From Naasia sp. SYSU D00948 (GTDB lineage Bacteria; Actinomycetota; Actinomycetes; Actinomycetales; Microbacteriaceae), in assembly GCF_017916515.1 (NCBI RefSeq), contig NZ_JAFMTA010000001.1:1054001-1118000 (forward strand): a stretch of DNA of 64,000 bases, written 5' to 3'. Of this stretch, positions 1-7,887 are shown one piece after another. A program made the translations under genes and the position numbers. Numbering within the stretch: position 1 is the first letter of the stretch; each line of letters opens with the position of its first letter. A model generated the notes under the pieces. It saw nothing but the letters and a program-made list of their open reading frames with translations, was not told the DNA's origin and ran no database searches.

Positions 1-380
1 TCGACCGCGACCCGGGGCTGGAAGGGCCCCGCGATCACGTCGGCCGTGCTGGTGACCTCGGGAAGGCCGAACGCCGGACCCGACTCGGTGGCCGCGAAGG
101 CCAGGGGGAGCGGGAAGACCGGCTGCGGAGTGTCCCCGAACACGAGGCCGCTGAACCAGGTGTTGGTCGGCGGAACGAGCCCTGCCGCGAGTCGCGCGGC
201 CGAGTTCTCCGTGCCGGGAGCCGCGGGCAGGGCGTCGACGAGCTCGGTGAGCCGGGCCTCGGGGAACAGCGGATCCCCATCGGTCACCGCGCTGCTCGAG
301 CTCGTGCACGCGGTGAGCGCGAGCCCCGCGACGGCCGTGACCGCGAGGGCGGCGAGCCGCCGGGACGCGCCGCGGATCAC
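1..380 (-). CDS. Lipoprotein, probable GH81 endo-beta-1,3-glucanase (5' part only)
   Basis: Only the first 126 codons lie in the window; the gene runs off the left edge. It starts with GTG at 380, which overlaps the stop of the preceding gene (GTGA), so translation is coupled. The N-terminus is a lipoprotein signal peptide: basic residues, a hydrophobic stretch and the lipobox LTAC around residue 25. The following stretch PPTNTWFSGLVFGD and the PLPLAF segment resemble the start of GH81 endo-beta-1,3-glucanases, where a PTNxWxxxL motif opens the first beta-sandwich. GH81 enzymes cut beta-1,3-glucans; here it would act outside the membrane. Its position behind a polymerising GT2 recalls BcsZ behind BcsA. 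The family call rests on about 100 residues, and the catalytic acids are outside the window. Confidence 0.6.
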   Translation of the reverse strand, partial: MIRGASRRLAALAVTAVAGLALTACTSSSSAVTDGDPLFPEARLTELVDALPAAPGTENSAARLAAGLVPPTNTWFSGLVFGDTPQPVFPLPLAFAATESGPAFGLPEVTSTADVIAGPFQPRVAV

Positions 381-1108
381 AGGCCGATCTTCCGGGCGAA
401 GGCGAACACCTGGTCGGTGACGCCCGCGAGGGGTCCGTCGTCCCGGAGGTGCAGGGTCGCGTCCACCGGCGTGCCGGCCCTCACGAGGTTGTCGAGGTCT
501 CCCTCGATCAGCCCGTCACTCGTCACGAGCAGCTCGGCCTCCGCGACGCCGTCCACGGTCGAGACGGACACCTGGGATACCTCTCCCGCGATCCGCGCCC
601 GGTTGGGAAGCACGAGATCGACCGTCGCGCCCTGCTCGACGCGAGAGTAGTCGGTCGGCGAGAGCGCGAAGGTGGCGCTGACGTACAGGGAGTCGGACCT
701 GTGGATGGTCGCGAGGATCGCACCCGGCTGCACGAAGGCGCCGTCGTGCGCATCCATGTCCGCCACCGTGCCGTCGACGGCGGAGGTGAACGTGGTCACC
801 CCGTCCTCGCTGACCGAGTAGCCGACGGTGGACGGGCTCAGCAGGCCCTCGCCGAGGTCCTGCAGCAGGGTGAGACTCCGGACGCTGACCAGAGGGTCAC
901 CGGCGCGGACCACGTCGCCCTGCTGGACGAAGGTCTGCACGACGCTTCCGCCGTAGTCGGTGCCCACCGGGTACTCCTGGGCGGCGATCGCCGCCGTGGT
1001 GCTCGTGGCCGCGTGATGGCGCTGGTTGAACAGCACCGTCAGCGCCGCGACGAGCGCGACGACGCCCACCAGCCCGCCGAACAGCTTCAGTCGATTTCTC
1101 CAGGTCAT
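377..1108 (-). CDS. HlyD-like single-pass membrane protein with biotinyl-lipoyl-like domain
   Basis: A 243-residue protein with one N-terminal transmembrane segment (about residues 9-28) and an extracytoplasmic body. The segment around residues 50-75 (GGSVVQTFVQQGDVVRAGDPL) has the glycine-rich turn pattern of biotinyl-lipoyl/barrel-sandwich domains of membrane fusion proteins, and a second half-motif (GTVADMDAHDGAFVQPGAIL) completes it. The start ATG overlaps the stop of the upstream GT2 gene by four bases (ATGA), and its own stop overlaps the GH81-like gene. A GT2 synthase paired with an HlyD-like protein also occurs in alginate synthesis (Alg8/Alg44), so a role in guiding or exporting the polymer is inferred. 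No outer membrane is expected in this organism, so a classical TolC partner is unlikely. Confidence 0.75.
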   Translation of the reverse strand: MTWRNRLKLFGGLVGVVALVAALTVLFNQRHHAATSTTAAIAAQEYPVGTDYGGSVVQTFVQQGDVVRAGDPLVSVRSLTLLQDLGEGLLSPSTVGYSVSEDGVTTFTSAVDGTVADMDAHDGAFVQPGAILATIHRSDSLYVSATFALSPTDYSRVEQGATVDLVLPNRARIAGEVSQVSVSTVDGVAEAELLVTSDGLIEGDLDNLVRAGTPVDATLHLRDDGPLAGVTDQVFAFARKIGL

Positions 1109-2832
1109 GCTGCACCTCTCTGTTCCTCGGCGACCCGGGCGAGCACGCCCACCGGCCGCCGGATCATCCGCGTACCCCCGCTCCGCGCCCGCCGGGCGCT
1201 CCGGCTCGCGGAGGGCCGCAGCTGCCGGGCCTCCCGAGCCGCTCCCAGGACGAAGAAGCCGAGGATCATCGTGTTGGTCACGTTCCATGCCATGGCGAGG
1301 CTGGGGACGCCGTTGTCGAGATCCCGCCACACCGCGACACCGGAGGTGAGCAGGAGGAAGGCGAAGAAGAGCACCTGCGGGATCATGAAGTTGAACGGGG
1401 AGCTGACGCGCGAGCGATCGCCGGTCGCGCTCCACTTCTGCTCGCGTCCGCTGATCACGTTGATCAGAGCTCGGACGTAGATCGGGAACGAGACCGTCGC
1501 CAGCATCAGCGTCTGCCAGCGGAACGAGCCGAGCGTGTAGAACGCGAGCGCGATCTGCAGCACGTAGAACCCCGCGTAGTAGAGGATCCACGTGTACCAG
1601 GTGATCGTGAGGTCCATCGGCCGCAGGTCGAGGTAGATCTCGAGCGGCGGGACGAGCAGGAGGATCAGCGGGCAGATCCCGGTGAGGTAGTGCGTGGCCG
1701 TCACGAGGTACTGGAGTCGCTGGTCGACCGTGAGCCGGCGCTTCCGCGAGAGCGGATTGTGCGACAGGAGGATCTCGAACCCGCCCGTCGCCCACCGGAG
1801 CTGCTGCTTCGTGTAGGCCTCGACGGTGTCCGGGGCCTCCCCGACCGCGAGCGTCATCGGCAGGAAGACGGACTTCCAGCCCTTCTCGTGCAGCAGGAGC
1901 GAGGTCCACACGTCCTCGGACTTGGAGTCGGTGAACATGCCGCCGACCTCGTCGACGGCGGCGCGCCGGAAGACCACGTTGGTGCCGACGCAGAACGCGG
2001 CGTTGAAGCGGTTCCGGCCGGGCTGGATGAACCGGTAGAACACCGACTGCATGTAGCCGGCGCCCTTCGAGATCAGGTTGTGCAGGTTGCCGTAGGTCTG
2101 CGGGGTCTGCACGAACGCGACGTCCGGGTTCACGAAGAACGGCACGGTCTCGACGAGGAAGTTCTCCGAGGGCACGAAGTCGGCGTCGAGGACGACGAAC
2201 AGCTCACCGTTCGTCAGGGCGAGCGCGTGGTTGATGTTGCCGGCCTTCGCCCCGTTGCCGCTCAAGCGGCGCACGTAGCGCGCGCCGTGCTCGGCGGCCA
2301 GGTCGCGGACCTCGTCGGAGCGCCCGTCATCGAGCACCCAGGTCACGTGCCGGCCGGCCATCGCCACGGCGGCCCGGACCGTCTCTCGGATCACCGCGAC
2401 GTCCTCGCCGTACGTGGTGATGAACACGTCCACCGTGATCTCGCGGCCCTCGAGCATCAGAGGCCACCGCGAGCGGCGCCGCTGCGCCCGCGGGCCGAGG
2501 TCCTCAGGGGAGCTCAGGAGTCGCTCCCTCGCGCTGAAGTACGCGAAGTCGCGGGCGTCGTGGCCACCGGAGAGGATCGTCCACATCGACAGCAGCGCCT
2601 GGAAGATGAGGATCGCCTCGGCCGTGAGGACCATCACGTAGGGGACCAGGTCCCCGCGGTTGGCCGGGTTCAGGAGGAACGCCGCGTAGGCGAGGATCCC
2701 GATGGTCGCCACGAGGACGAGGAGGACGAGCGTCGGCGATTGCGCCGTGACGTGGTCGTTCCGTCCTGCGCGTGGCGGCGGGGCCGCCGGTTCGTCCTCT
2801 GCCGCTCGGGTGCGGACGTCGATTGTGGACAC
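1105..2832 (-). CDS. Membrane GT2 polysaccharide synthase (BcsA/curdlan-synthase-like)
   Basis: A 575-residue processive family 2 glycosyltransferase. Two N-terminal membrane segments are followed by a cytosolic GT-A domain with all signature motifs: the first Asp in VLDDGR, the DAD of VVLDADF, SED (in place of TED) in SKSEDVW, and the QxxRW motif in QQLRWATGG. About five more membrane segments follow, as in BcsA and the curdlan synthase CrdS. I chose the GTG at 2832 because GAGGAG lies seven bases before it; an in-frame start at 2916 exists but lacks a comparable site. No PilZ domain is visible, so c-di-GMP control through that domain is not supported. Being coupled to an HlyD-like protein and a GH81-like lipoprotein, a beta-1,3-glucan product is the favoured guess; cellulose or another beta-glycan remains possible. 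Confidence 0.85.
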   Translation of the reverse strand: MSTIDVRTRAAEDEPAAPPPRAGRNDHVTAQSPTLVLLVLVATIGILAYAAFLLNPANRGDLVPYVMVLTAEAILIFQALLSMWTILSGGHDARDFAYFSARERLLSSPEDLGPRAQRRRSRWPLMLEGREITVDVFITTYGEDVAVIRETVRAAVAMAGRHVTWVLDDGRSDEVRDLAAEHGARYVRRLSGNGAKAGNINHALALTNGELFVVLDADFVPSENFLVETVPFFVNPDVAFVQTPQTYGNLHNLISKGAGYMQSVFYRFIQPGRNRFNAAFCVGTNVVFRRAAVDEVGGMFTDSKSEDVWTSLLLHEKGWKSVFLPMTLAVGEAPDTVEAYTKQQLRWATGGFEILLSHNPLSRKRRLTVDQRLQYLVTATHYLTGICPLILLLVPPLEIYLDLRPMDLTITWYTWILYYAGFYVLQIALAFYTLGSFRWQTLMLATVSFPIYVRALINVISGREQKWSATGDRSRVSSPFNFMIPQVLFFAFLLLTSGVAVWRDLDNGVPSLAMAWNVTNTMILGFFVLGAAREARQLRPSASRSARRARSGGTRMIRRPVGVLARVAEEQRGAA

Positions 2833-3107
2833 TTCGGGTCTCCTCGGTCGATCTGGCCGGGGAGAGAGAAGGGACCCTCGTCGCCGGCGGGTCGGCGACG
2901 ATGGCGGGGTCGTCACCCACGGGCGGGCGACGGCCGAGCGAGGCTAAGGGTCCTCGCGGCGACTCGGGTCACACTACGGGGCTCGTGGGGGCGCTGTCAC
3001 CCCGTGACGTTCGGATGTTCATCTGCTATTCGCGCGCAGGCGCGGAGCACCGGGAGAGCGAGCGATGCGGGTTGCTAGCGTGAGCGGATGCGATCGCCGG
3101 GGGGGAG

Positions 3108-3767
3108 GTGCTCGTGCTCCAGCACGAGGCGGCGGTCGGATCCGGCAATCTGGCAGCCTGGCTCGATGATCGGGGGATCCCATGGCGACTCGTCGATGCG
3201 CGCAGCGGTGAGTTCCCGGAGGGGAGCTGGAGCGCGGTCGTGGTGCTCGGCAGCGAAGCATCGGCGTACGACGACTCCCTCGACTGGCTGCGCTCGGAGA
3301 AGCGATTCCTCCGGCCGCTCGTGGAGCGGGGCGTTCCGGTGCTGGGGCTCTGCTTCGGCGCGCAGCTCCTGGCACTGCTGACGGGTGGGCAGGTGCGCCG
3401 CGCGGCGCAGACGGTCCGCGGCTGGACGGACGTCGATGCGGACGACGACGTCCTCGCCGGGCGGTGGCTGTCGTGGCACGGGGACGAGATCCTCGCCCCT
3501 CCCCGCGCCGTCGTCCGTGCTCGCAGCGCCACGTGCCTGGAGGCGTTCAGGATCGGACGGCACCTCGGCCTGCAGTACCACCCGGAGGTGACCGCGGGCA
3601 TCGTCGACGGATGGAGCGCGCAGGACTTCGGGGCGGCGTCCCCCCAGGCCGTCCGCGTCCGCGTCGGCACCGAGGAGAACCTGCCGGACGCGACGGCCGG
3701 CGCGAGCCGCATCTACGACCGGTTCTTCACCGCGGCTCTGACGGCGTCAGACGGTCTGCAGCGCTAG
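3108..3767 (+). CDS. Class I glutamine amidotransferase-like protein
   Basis: A 219-residue stand-alone class I glutamine amidotransferase domain. The nucleophile elbow GLCFG holds Cys82, and the His-Glu pair sits in QYHPEV (His158, Glu160), so the triad is complete. Such proteins release ammonia from glutamine or hydrolyse gamma-glutamyl bonds; the acceptor cannot be read from sequence, and no synthetase partner is adjacent. The start is uncertain: GTG at 3108 touches the GGGGAGG sequence, whereas GTG at 3114 lies six bases after it and may be the true start (217 residues). The 3' end overlaps the convergent LysE-type gene by 21 bases. Confidence 0.8.
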   Translation: MLVLQHEAAVGSGNLAAWLDDRGIPWRLVDARSGEFPEGSWSAVVVLGSEASAYDDSLDWLRSEKRFLRPLVERGVPVLGLCFGAQLLALLTGGQVRRAAQTVRGWTDVDADDDVLAGRWLSWHGDEILAPPRAVVRARSATCLEAFRIGRHLGLQYHPEVTAGIVDGWSAQDFGAASPQAVRVRVGTEENLPDATAGASRIYDRFFTAALTASDGLQR

Positions 3768-4343
3768 CCGGGCGGCGAGCAGCCCGTAGCAGGACGCGAA
3801 GATGCGGCGCGTCCAGCCCGCAGCCCGGGGCCGCGCGAGGAGCCGGCGGCTCAGGGTGGAGGCGAGCAGCCCGTACCCGGAGTAGACGACCCCGACGAGG
3901 GCGAGGAACACAATGCTGAGGAGGATCACGTCGTCCCGATCCGGCATCAGGAAGCGGGGAAGGAACGCGTAGAAGAAGATCGGCAGCTTCGGATTGAGGA
4001 GGCTGAGCAGAGCCCCGTAGCCGAGGAGGCGCACGGCGGAGCGCCGCGGAGGCGTGTGCAGCTCGTACTGGCGGCGGCTGCGCCACGTGCGCACACCGAG
4101 GAACACCAGGTAGGCGACGCCCGCCCACTTCAGGACCTCGAAGGCCACGGCGTTCGACGTGATGTGCTCGTCGAGGCCGGCGCCCGCCGCCGCGAGGTAC
4201 GGCGTCGCGCCGAGGACGCAGCCCGCCGCGGCCAGCACCGAGGCCCGGGCACCCTGCGTGACGCCCGTCGCCAGTACGTAGATCACGCCCGGCCCCGGCA
4301 GGAGCGCGAGGACCAGCGCGGTCAGCAGGAACTCGACCGTCAC
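3747..4343 (-). CDS. LysE/RhtB-family amino acid exporter
   Basis: A 198-residue membrane protein with about six hydrophobic segments and the LysE-family signature near the N-terminus (LLPGPGVIYVLATG) plus NPK in the middle (LLNPKLPIFF), typical of this family of about 200 residues. Members export amino acids such as lysine, arginine, threonine or homoserine lactones; the substrate is not determinable here. The start is a GTG preceded by AAGGGGACAG, a good ribosome site. It converges on the amidotransferase gene with a 21-base overlap. Confidence 0.88.
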   Translation of the reverse strand: MTVEFLLTALVLALLPGPGVIYVLATGVTQGARASVLAAAGCVLGATPYLAAAGAGLDEHITSNAVAFEVLKWAGVAYLVFLGVRTWRSRRQYELHTPPRRSAVRLLGYGALLSLLNPKLPIFFYAFLPRFLMPDRDDVILLSIVFLALVGVVYSGYGLLASTLSRRLLARPRAAGWTRRIFASCYGLLAARLALQTV

Positions 4344-4456
4344 CTGTCCCCTTCCCTGTCGCCGCCGCGTCCAGAGTAGACAGGGGACGGGCGAGAGGCG
4401 GCGTCGCGTTCGCGGGGTAGCGGAGCGCCGCCGCGCCGGATATGGTCACGGGTTCC

Positions 4457-5131
4457 ATGACCTACCACCTCGCGGGCGACTCGACCGTCGCCGCCTGCCC
4501 TGACTACGAGCAGCCCATGAGCGGATGGGGACCGCACCTCGGTCCGCTCGTCGATGCGCCTGTGCGCAATCTCGCCTTCGGTGGCGCGACGACCGAGTCG
4601 TTCCTGGCGGAGGGCGTGTGGGGGCGGCTGCTCGAGGAGGTCGCGCCCGGCGACACCGTGATCCTGCAGTTCGGGCACAACGACCAGAAGCAGCCGGAGC
4701 TGCTGGGCTCCCGAGGCGGGTACACCGACCGCCTCTCGCGGATGATCGCCGACGTGCGGGCGAGAGGCGCGACGGCGGTCCTCTGCACCTCGGTGGAGCG
4801 GCGGTACTTCGACGGCGGCACGGTCCGCCCGTCCCACGGGGACTACCCGAACGCGGTCCGCGACCTCGGGCACGCGCTCGACGTGCCGGTCATCGACCTG
4901 ACCGTCTTCACGTCGTGGCTGTACGAGGAGCTGGGGGACGAGGAGTCGAAGCATCTCCTGAGCCACTTCGCGCCGGGTCGGCATCCGCACTGGCCCGACG
5001 GCCTCGAGGACAACACCCACTTCCACGAGCGCGGCGCGAAGAAGGTGGCCGCCTTCGTCGCGCGGTCGCTCCGGGCCATCGAGCGTCGCGACGGCGACCG
5101 GGAGAGCATGGGCTCGCAGTTCCTGAGCTGA
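4457..5131 (+). CDS. SGNH/GDSL hydrolase, rhamnogalacturonan acetylesterase-like
   Basis: A 224-residue SGNH hydrolase. Block I is AGDST (nucleophile Ser9), block II has the GGAT glycine, block III is QFGHND (Asn75), and block V is DNTHFH (Asp185, His188). The GDST/GHND/DNTHFH combination matches rhamnogalacturonan acetylesterases of the RhgT/YesT type (CE12), which remove acetyl groups from pectin backbones. No signal peptide is seen, so it would act on imported oligosaccharides. An ATG at 4442 is possible, but a -10-like TATGGT covers 4441-4446, which favours 4457. The YesL-like protein and ABC importer next door support a sugar-acid or pectin-fragment role. Confidence 0.75.
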   Translation: MTYHLAGDSTVAACPDYEQPMSGWGPHLGPLVDAPVRNLAFGGATTESFLAEGVWGRLLEEVAPGDTVILQFGHNDQKQPELLGSRGGYTDRLSRMIADVRARGATAVLCTSVERRYFDGGTVRPSHGDYPNAVRDLGHALDVPVIDLTVFTSWLYEELGDEESKHLLSHFAPGRHPHWPDGLEDNTHFHERGAKKVAAFVARSLRAIERRDGDRESMGSQFLS

Positions 5132-5150
5132 GGCGCCCCGGCCGGCCGCG

Positions 5151-5165
5151 CGAGCCGTCGGCTCG
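5151..5165. terminator. Short hairpin between convergent genes
   Basis: CGAGCC and GGCTCG pair around a three-base loop in the 52-base gap between the convergent SGNH hydrolase and DUF624 genes. It has no U-tract, so it is a weak candidate terminator. Confidence 0.35.
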
Positions 5166-5183
5166 GAAGCGCGGGCGCGAGGG

Positions 5184-5879
5184 TCACCGTCGCCGGGCCC
5201 GGCGAGGGACCGCCACGATGGCGAGGGCCACGCAGCCGAGCGCCGGCACGAGCAGCGGGACCAGCTGCCACGTCACCACGGCCGTGACGCCGACGGCCGC
5301 CGCCAAGTAGAGTGCACCCGCCGGGTCGCGGCTGAGCTGGCGCGGCACCCGCCGCACGGCGCCCGCCCAGCCGAGGCGCGGGCGCCAGGCACCGGCGGCG
5401 AGACACAGGGCCACCGCCACCGCGGCGAGCCCCAGCCAGCCGACCGCCATGATGACGGGCCCGCCGGGGATCGCCCCGCTCGAGGCGAGCAGCAGGTCGG
5501 CGAGGAGGATGAGCACGAGCACGAGGGTCGCGGCTCCGACACCGATCCCGCCAAGGATGCCCGCGCGCACGTCCCGCCAGAACAGGCTCAGCCGCGAGTC
5601 CTCGGCCCGGAGATACCGCCCGAGGTGCCGGACGCCTGCCGCCAGCCCCGCGGGCAGGGTCACCACGGGGAGCGCGACGACGGCGATCAGCATCCCGGTC
5701 AGGAGCACCTCGCCGAGCAGCGCGAAGGAGCCGGACGCCCCCGGGAACCGCGCCGCCGGCGTCTCGAGGCGCGAGGGCCCGCTCCCGTCGAGGTCACGGC
5801 GCCGGGCGGCCCGGAGCTCGCGTCGGTTCATCTTCCCGCCCGTCCTCGGTGGTCCGGGCGGCGCGATCAGCTGCGGCAT
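5184..5879 (-). CDS. YesL-like (DUF624) membrane protein
   Basis: A 231-residue membrane protein with about five hydrophobic segments. The first (GEVLLTGMLIAVVALPVVTLPAG) followed by LFWRDVRAGIL fits the DUF624/YesL family, whose members almost always sit beside carbohydrate ABC importers; their biochemical role is unknown. The ATG at 5879 lies eight bases after GGAGG; a later ATG at 5831 is an alternative. It is the last gene of the ABC operon, 28 bases behind the second permease. Confidence 0.65.
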   Translation of the reverse strand: MPQLIAPPGPPRTGGKMNRRELRAARRRDLDGSGPSRLETPAARFPGASGSFALLGEVLLTGMLIAVVALPVVTLPAGLAAGVRHLGRYLRAEDSRLSLFWRDVRAGILGGIGVGAATLVLVLILLADLLLASSGAIPGGPVIMAVGWLGLAAVAVALCLAAGAWRPRLGWAGAVRRVPRQLSRDPAGALYLAAAVGVTAVVTWQLVPLLVPALGCVALAIVAVPRRARRR

Positions 5880-5907
5880 CCGGACCACCTCCGACGATAC
5901 GGCGACG

Positions 5908-6825
5908 TCAGCCCTTGAGGCCCTGCGTCGCGACTCCGCTCACGAGGAAGCGCTGGAACACGATGAAGAACAGGAGGATCGGCACGAGCGCGATGAACGA
6001 CGCGGCGACCGTTGCGCCGTAGTCCGAGCCGGAGGTCTGATCGTTGTAGAGCCTGAGCGCGATGGGCAGCGGGTAGTTCTCCGGCGACGTCAGGTACAGC
6101 AGCGGGCCGAGGAAGTCGTTCCAGGTCCAGATGAAGGCGAAGATCGCGCTCGTGATCAGTGCCGGCTTGATGAGCGGCAGGATGATCGACAGGAAGATCC
6201 GGCCGTGGCCTGCTCCGTCGATGCGGGCGGCCTCGTCCATGTCCCGCGGGATGTTGCGGATGAACTGCACGATCAGGAAGACGAAGAACGCCTCCGTGGC
6301 GAGGAACCGCGGCAGGATCAGCGGCCAGAACGTGTCCACCAGGTCGAGCCGGTTGAACAGGATGTACTGCGGGATGATCACGACGTGGAACGGCAGGAGG
6401 AGCGTGCCGATCATCGCCGCGAAGAGGATCCCCGCGCCCTTGAACCGCACCCGGGCGAACGCGTACGCCGCGAGCGCCGAGGAGAAGAGCGTGCCGACCA
6501 CCGCAGCGCCCGCCAGGAGCAGCGAGTTCGCGAAGAACCGCCACAGCGGGACGCCCGCGATGCCCTCGGCGACCTTGAAGTAGTTGTCGATGGTCGGGGC
6601 GTTCGGCAGGAGCCCGGGGTTCGAGCCGAACTCGGAGTTCGGCTTGAACGAGGCGAAGAGCAGCCAGGCCAGCGGGTAGAGGACCAGGAGGCAGAACGCG
6701 GTGAGGACCACGGCCCAGATAATCGTCTGGACCGTCTTCCGCTTGACCCGGCGCCGCCCTCCGCGCGCGCCCAGCGTCAGCGGGCCGGCGATCTCGGAGC
6801 GAGGGGTGTCCGTCGTGGTGGTCAT
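5908..6825 (-). CDS. Carbohydrate ABC transporter permease (MalG type)
   Basis: A 305-residue inner-membrane permease with six predicted membrane segments. The EAA loop that docks the ATPase reads DMDEAARIDGAG-x-IFLSIILPLIKPAL, the classical CUT1 form. Its start codon overlaps the stop of the first permease (ATGA), so the two subunits are co-translated. No ATPase gene is present in this operon; as in many actinobacteria, a shared MsiK-type ATPase encoded elsewhere probably powers the importer. Confidence 0.93.
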   Translation of the reverse strand: MTTTTDTPRSEIAGPLTLGARGGRRRVKRKTVQTIIWAVVLTAFCLLVLYPLAWLLFASFKPNSEFGSNPGLLPNAPTIDNYFKVAEGIAGVPLWRFFANSLLLAGAAVVGTLFSSALAAYAFARVRFKGAGILFAAMIGTLLLPFHVVIIPQYILFNRLDLVDTFWPLILPRFLATEAFFVFLIVQFIRNIPRDMDEAARIDGAGHGRIFLSIILPLIKPALITSAIFAFIWTWNDFLGPLLYLTSPENYPLPIALRLYNDQTSGSDYGATVAASFIALVPILLFFIVFQRFLVSGVATQGLKG

Positions 6826-7820
6826 CGGCTGTCTCCTGCGTAGTGCACCCAGCTGCGCTGGGTCCGGAAGAGGATCGCGGCGATGATCGCGACGACGATG
6901 AGCAGCACCCACGCCATGGCGGCCGCGTAGCCCATCTGCACGTCCGCGAAGCCGCGCTTGTAGAGGTAGACGGTGATGAAGTTCGTCATTCCGGCCGGGC
7001 CGCCGCTGCCGTTCGAGATGATGTACGCCGACGCGAACACCTGGAACGCGCCGATCAGCTCGAGCAGCAGGTTGAAGAAGATGACCGGCGAGAGCATCGG
7101 GATCGTGACCGCGCGGAAGCGGCGGAACGCGCCCGCGCCGTCCATCTCGGCGGCCTCGTAGAGCTCCTTGGGCACCTGCTTGAGGCCGGCGAGGAAGATC
7201 ACCATCGGCGCGCCGAACTGCCAGACCGCGAGCAGGATCATCATGGGCAGGACGAGGGCGACGTTGCCCACCCAGCCGCCGAGGTTGATGCCGAAGAGGC
7301 TGAGCCCGTTGTCGACGGGCCCGTCGTTCGCGAACATCGCCCGCCAGACGATCGCCACGGAGACGGAGGCGCCGATCAGGGACGGCGCGTAGAAGGCGGA
7401 GCGGAAGAAGGCGGACCCGCGGTCGCGGTAGTTCAGCAGCATCGCCACGCCGAGGGCGGCCGCGAGCTTGATCGGGGTGCCGACGAGCACGTAGATCAGC
7501 GTGATCTGCGCCGACTGCATGAACTGCGGATCCTCCGTGAACATGCGGACGTAGTTGTCCAGCCCGGTCCATCGGGGGTCGCTGAAGAGGTTGTACCTGG
7601 TGAAGGACAGGTAGAGGGAGTAGATCATCGGGCCGAGCGTCAGCCCGAAGAAACCGATCAGCCAGGGGATGAGGAAGGTGTACCCGGTGACGCTCTCGCG
7701 TACGGTGCGGGCGCGCAGGCCGGGCCGGTTCGAATCGGCGGAGCGTCGGGGCGACGGGCGTCCCGCGCCGGCGTCAGCGACCGCTGTCGTCGTAGTCGTG
7801 CTCACTGCTGTCTCCGGCAT
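6822..7820 (-). CDS. Carbohydrate ABC transporter permease (MalF type)
   Basis: A 332-residue permease with a cytoplasmic N-terminal tail rich in Thr and Ala, then six membrane segments. The EAA loop is ELYEAAEMDGAGAFRRFRAVTIPML, the CUT1 signature. It pairs with the next gene, with which it overlaps by four bases. It is separated from the binding-protein gene by a 67-base gap carrying a very stable hairpin. Confidence 0.93.
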   Translation of the reverse strand: MPETAVSTTTTTAVADAGAGRPSPRRSADSNRPGLRARTVRESVTGYTFLIPWLIGFFGLTLGPMIYSLYLSFTRYNLFSDPRWTGLDNYVRMFTEDPQFMQSAQITLIYVLVGTPIKLAAALGVAMLLNYRDRGSAFFRSAFYAPSLIGASVSVAIVWRAMFANDGPVDNGLSLFGINLGGWVGNVALVLPMMILLAVWQFGAPMVIFLAGLKQVPKELYEAAEMDGAGAFRRFRAVTIPMLSPVIFFNLLLELIGAFQVFASAYIISNGSGGPAGMTNFITVYLYKRGFADVQMGYAAAMAWVLLIVVAIIAAILFRTQRSWVHYAGDSR

Positions 7821-7850
7821 CGTCGTCTGGAGCTTCGGTCTGCGGTGGGG

Positions 7851-7881
7851 TCCGGGCCCGGGCGCGAGGCCCGGGCCCGGA
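7851..7881 (-). terminator. Intercistronic 13-bp perfect GC hairpin (attenuator or mRNA stabiliser)
   Basis: TCCGGGCCCGGGC (7851-7863) and its exact complement GCCCGGGCCCGGA (7869-7881) flank a five-base loop, just after the binding-protein stop codon at 7888. No T-run follows, so read-through is expected. In binding-protein operons such hairpins usually protect the upstream message and reduce permease expression. Confidence 0.7.
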
Positions 7882-7887
7882 GAGGGA

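Noticed and set aside
1105-2832. c-di-GMP-activated cellulose synthase
   Set aside because: The C-terminal region lacks the RxxxR and D/NxSxxG motifs of a PilZ domain, and no BcsB or GH8 gene accompanies it.
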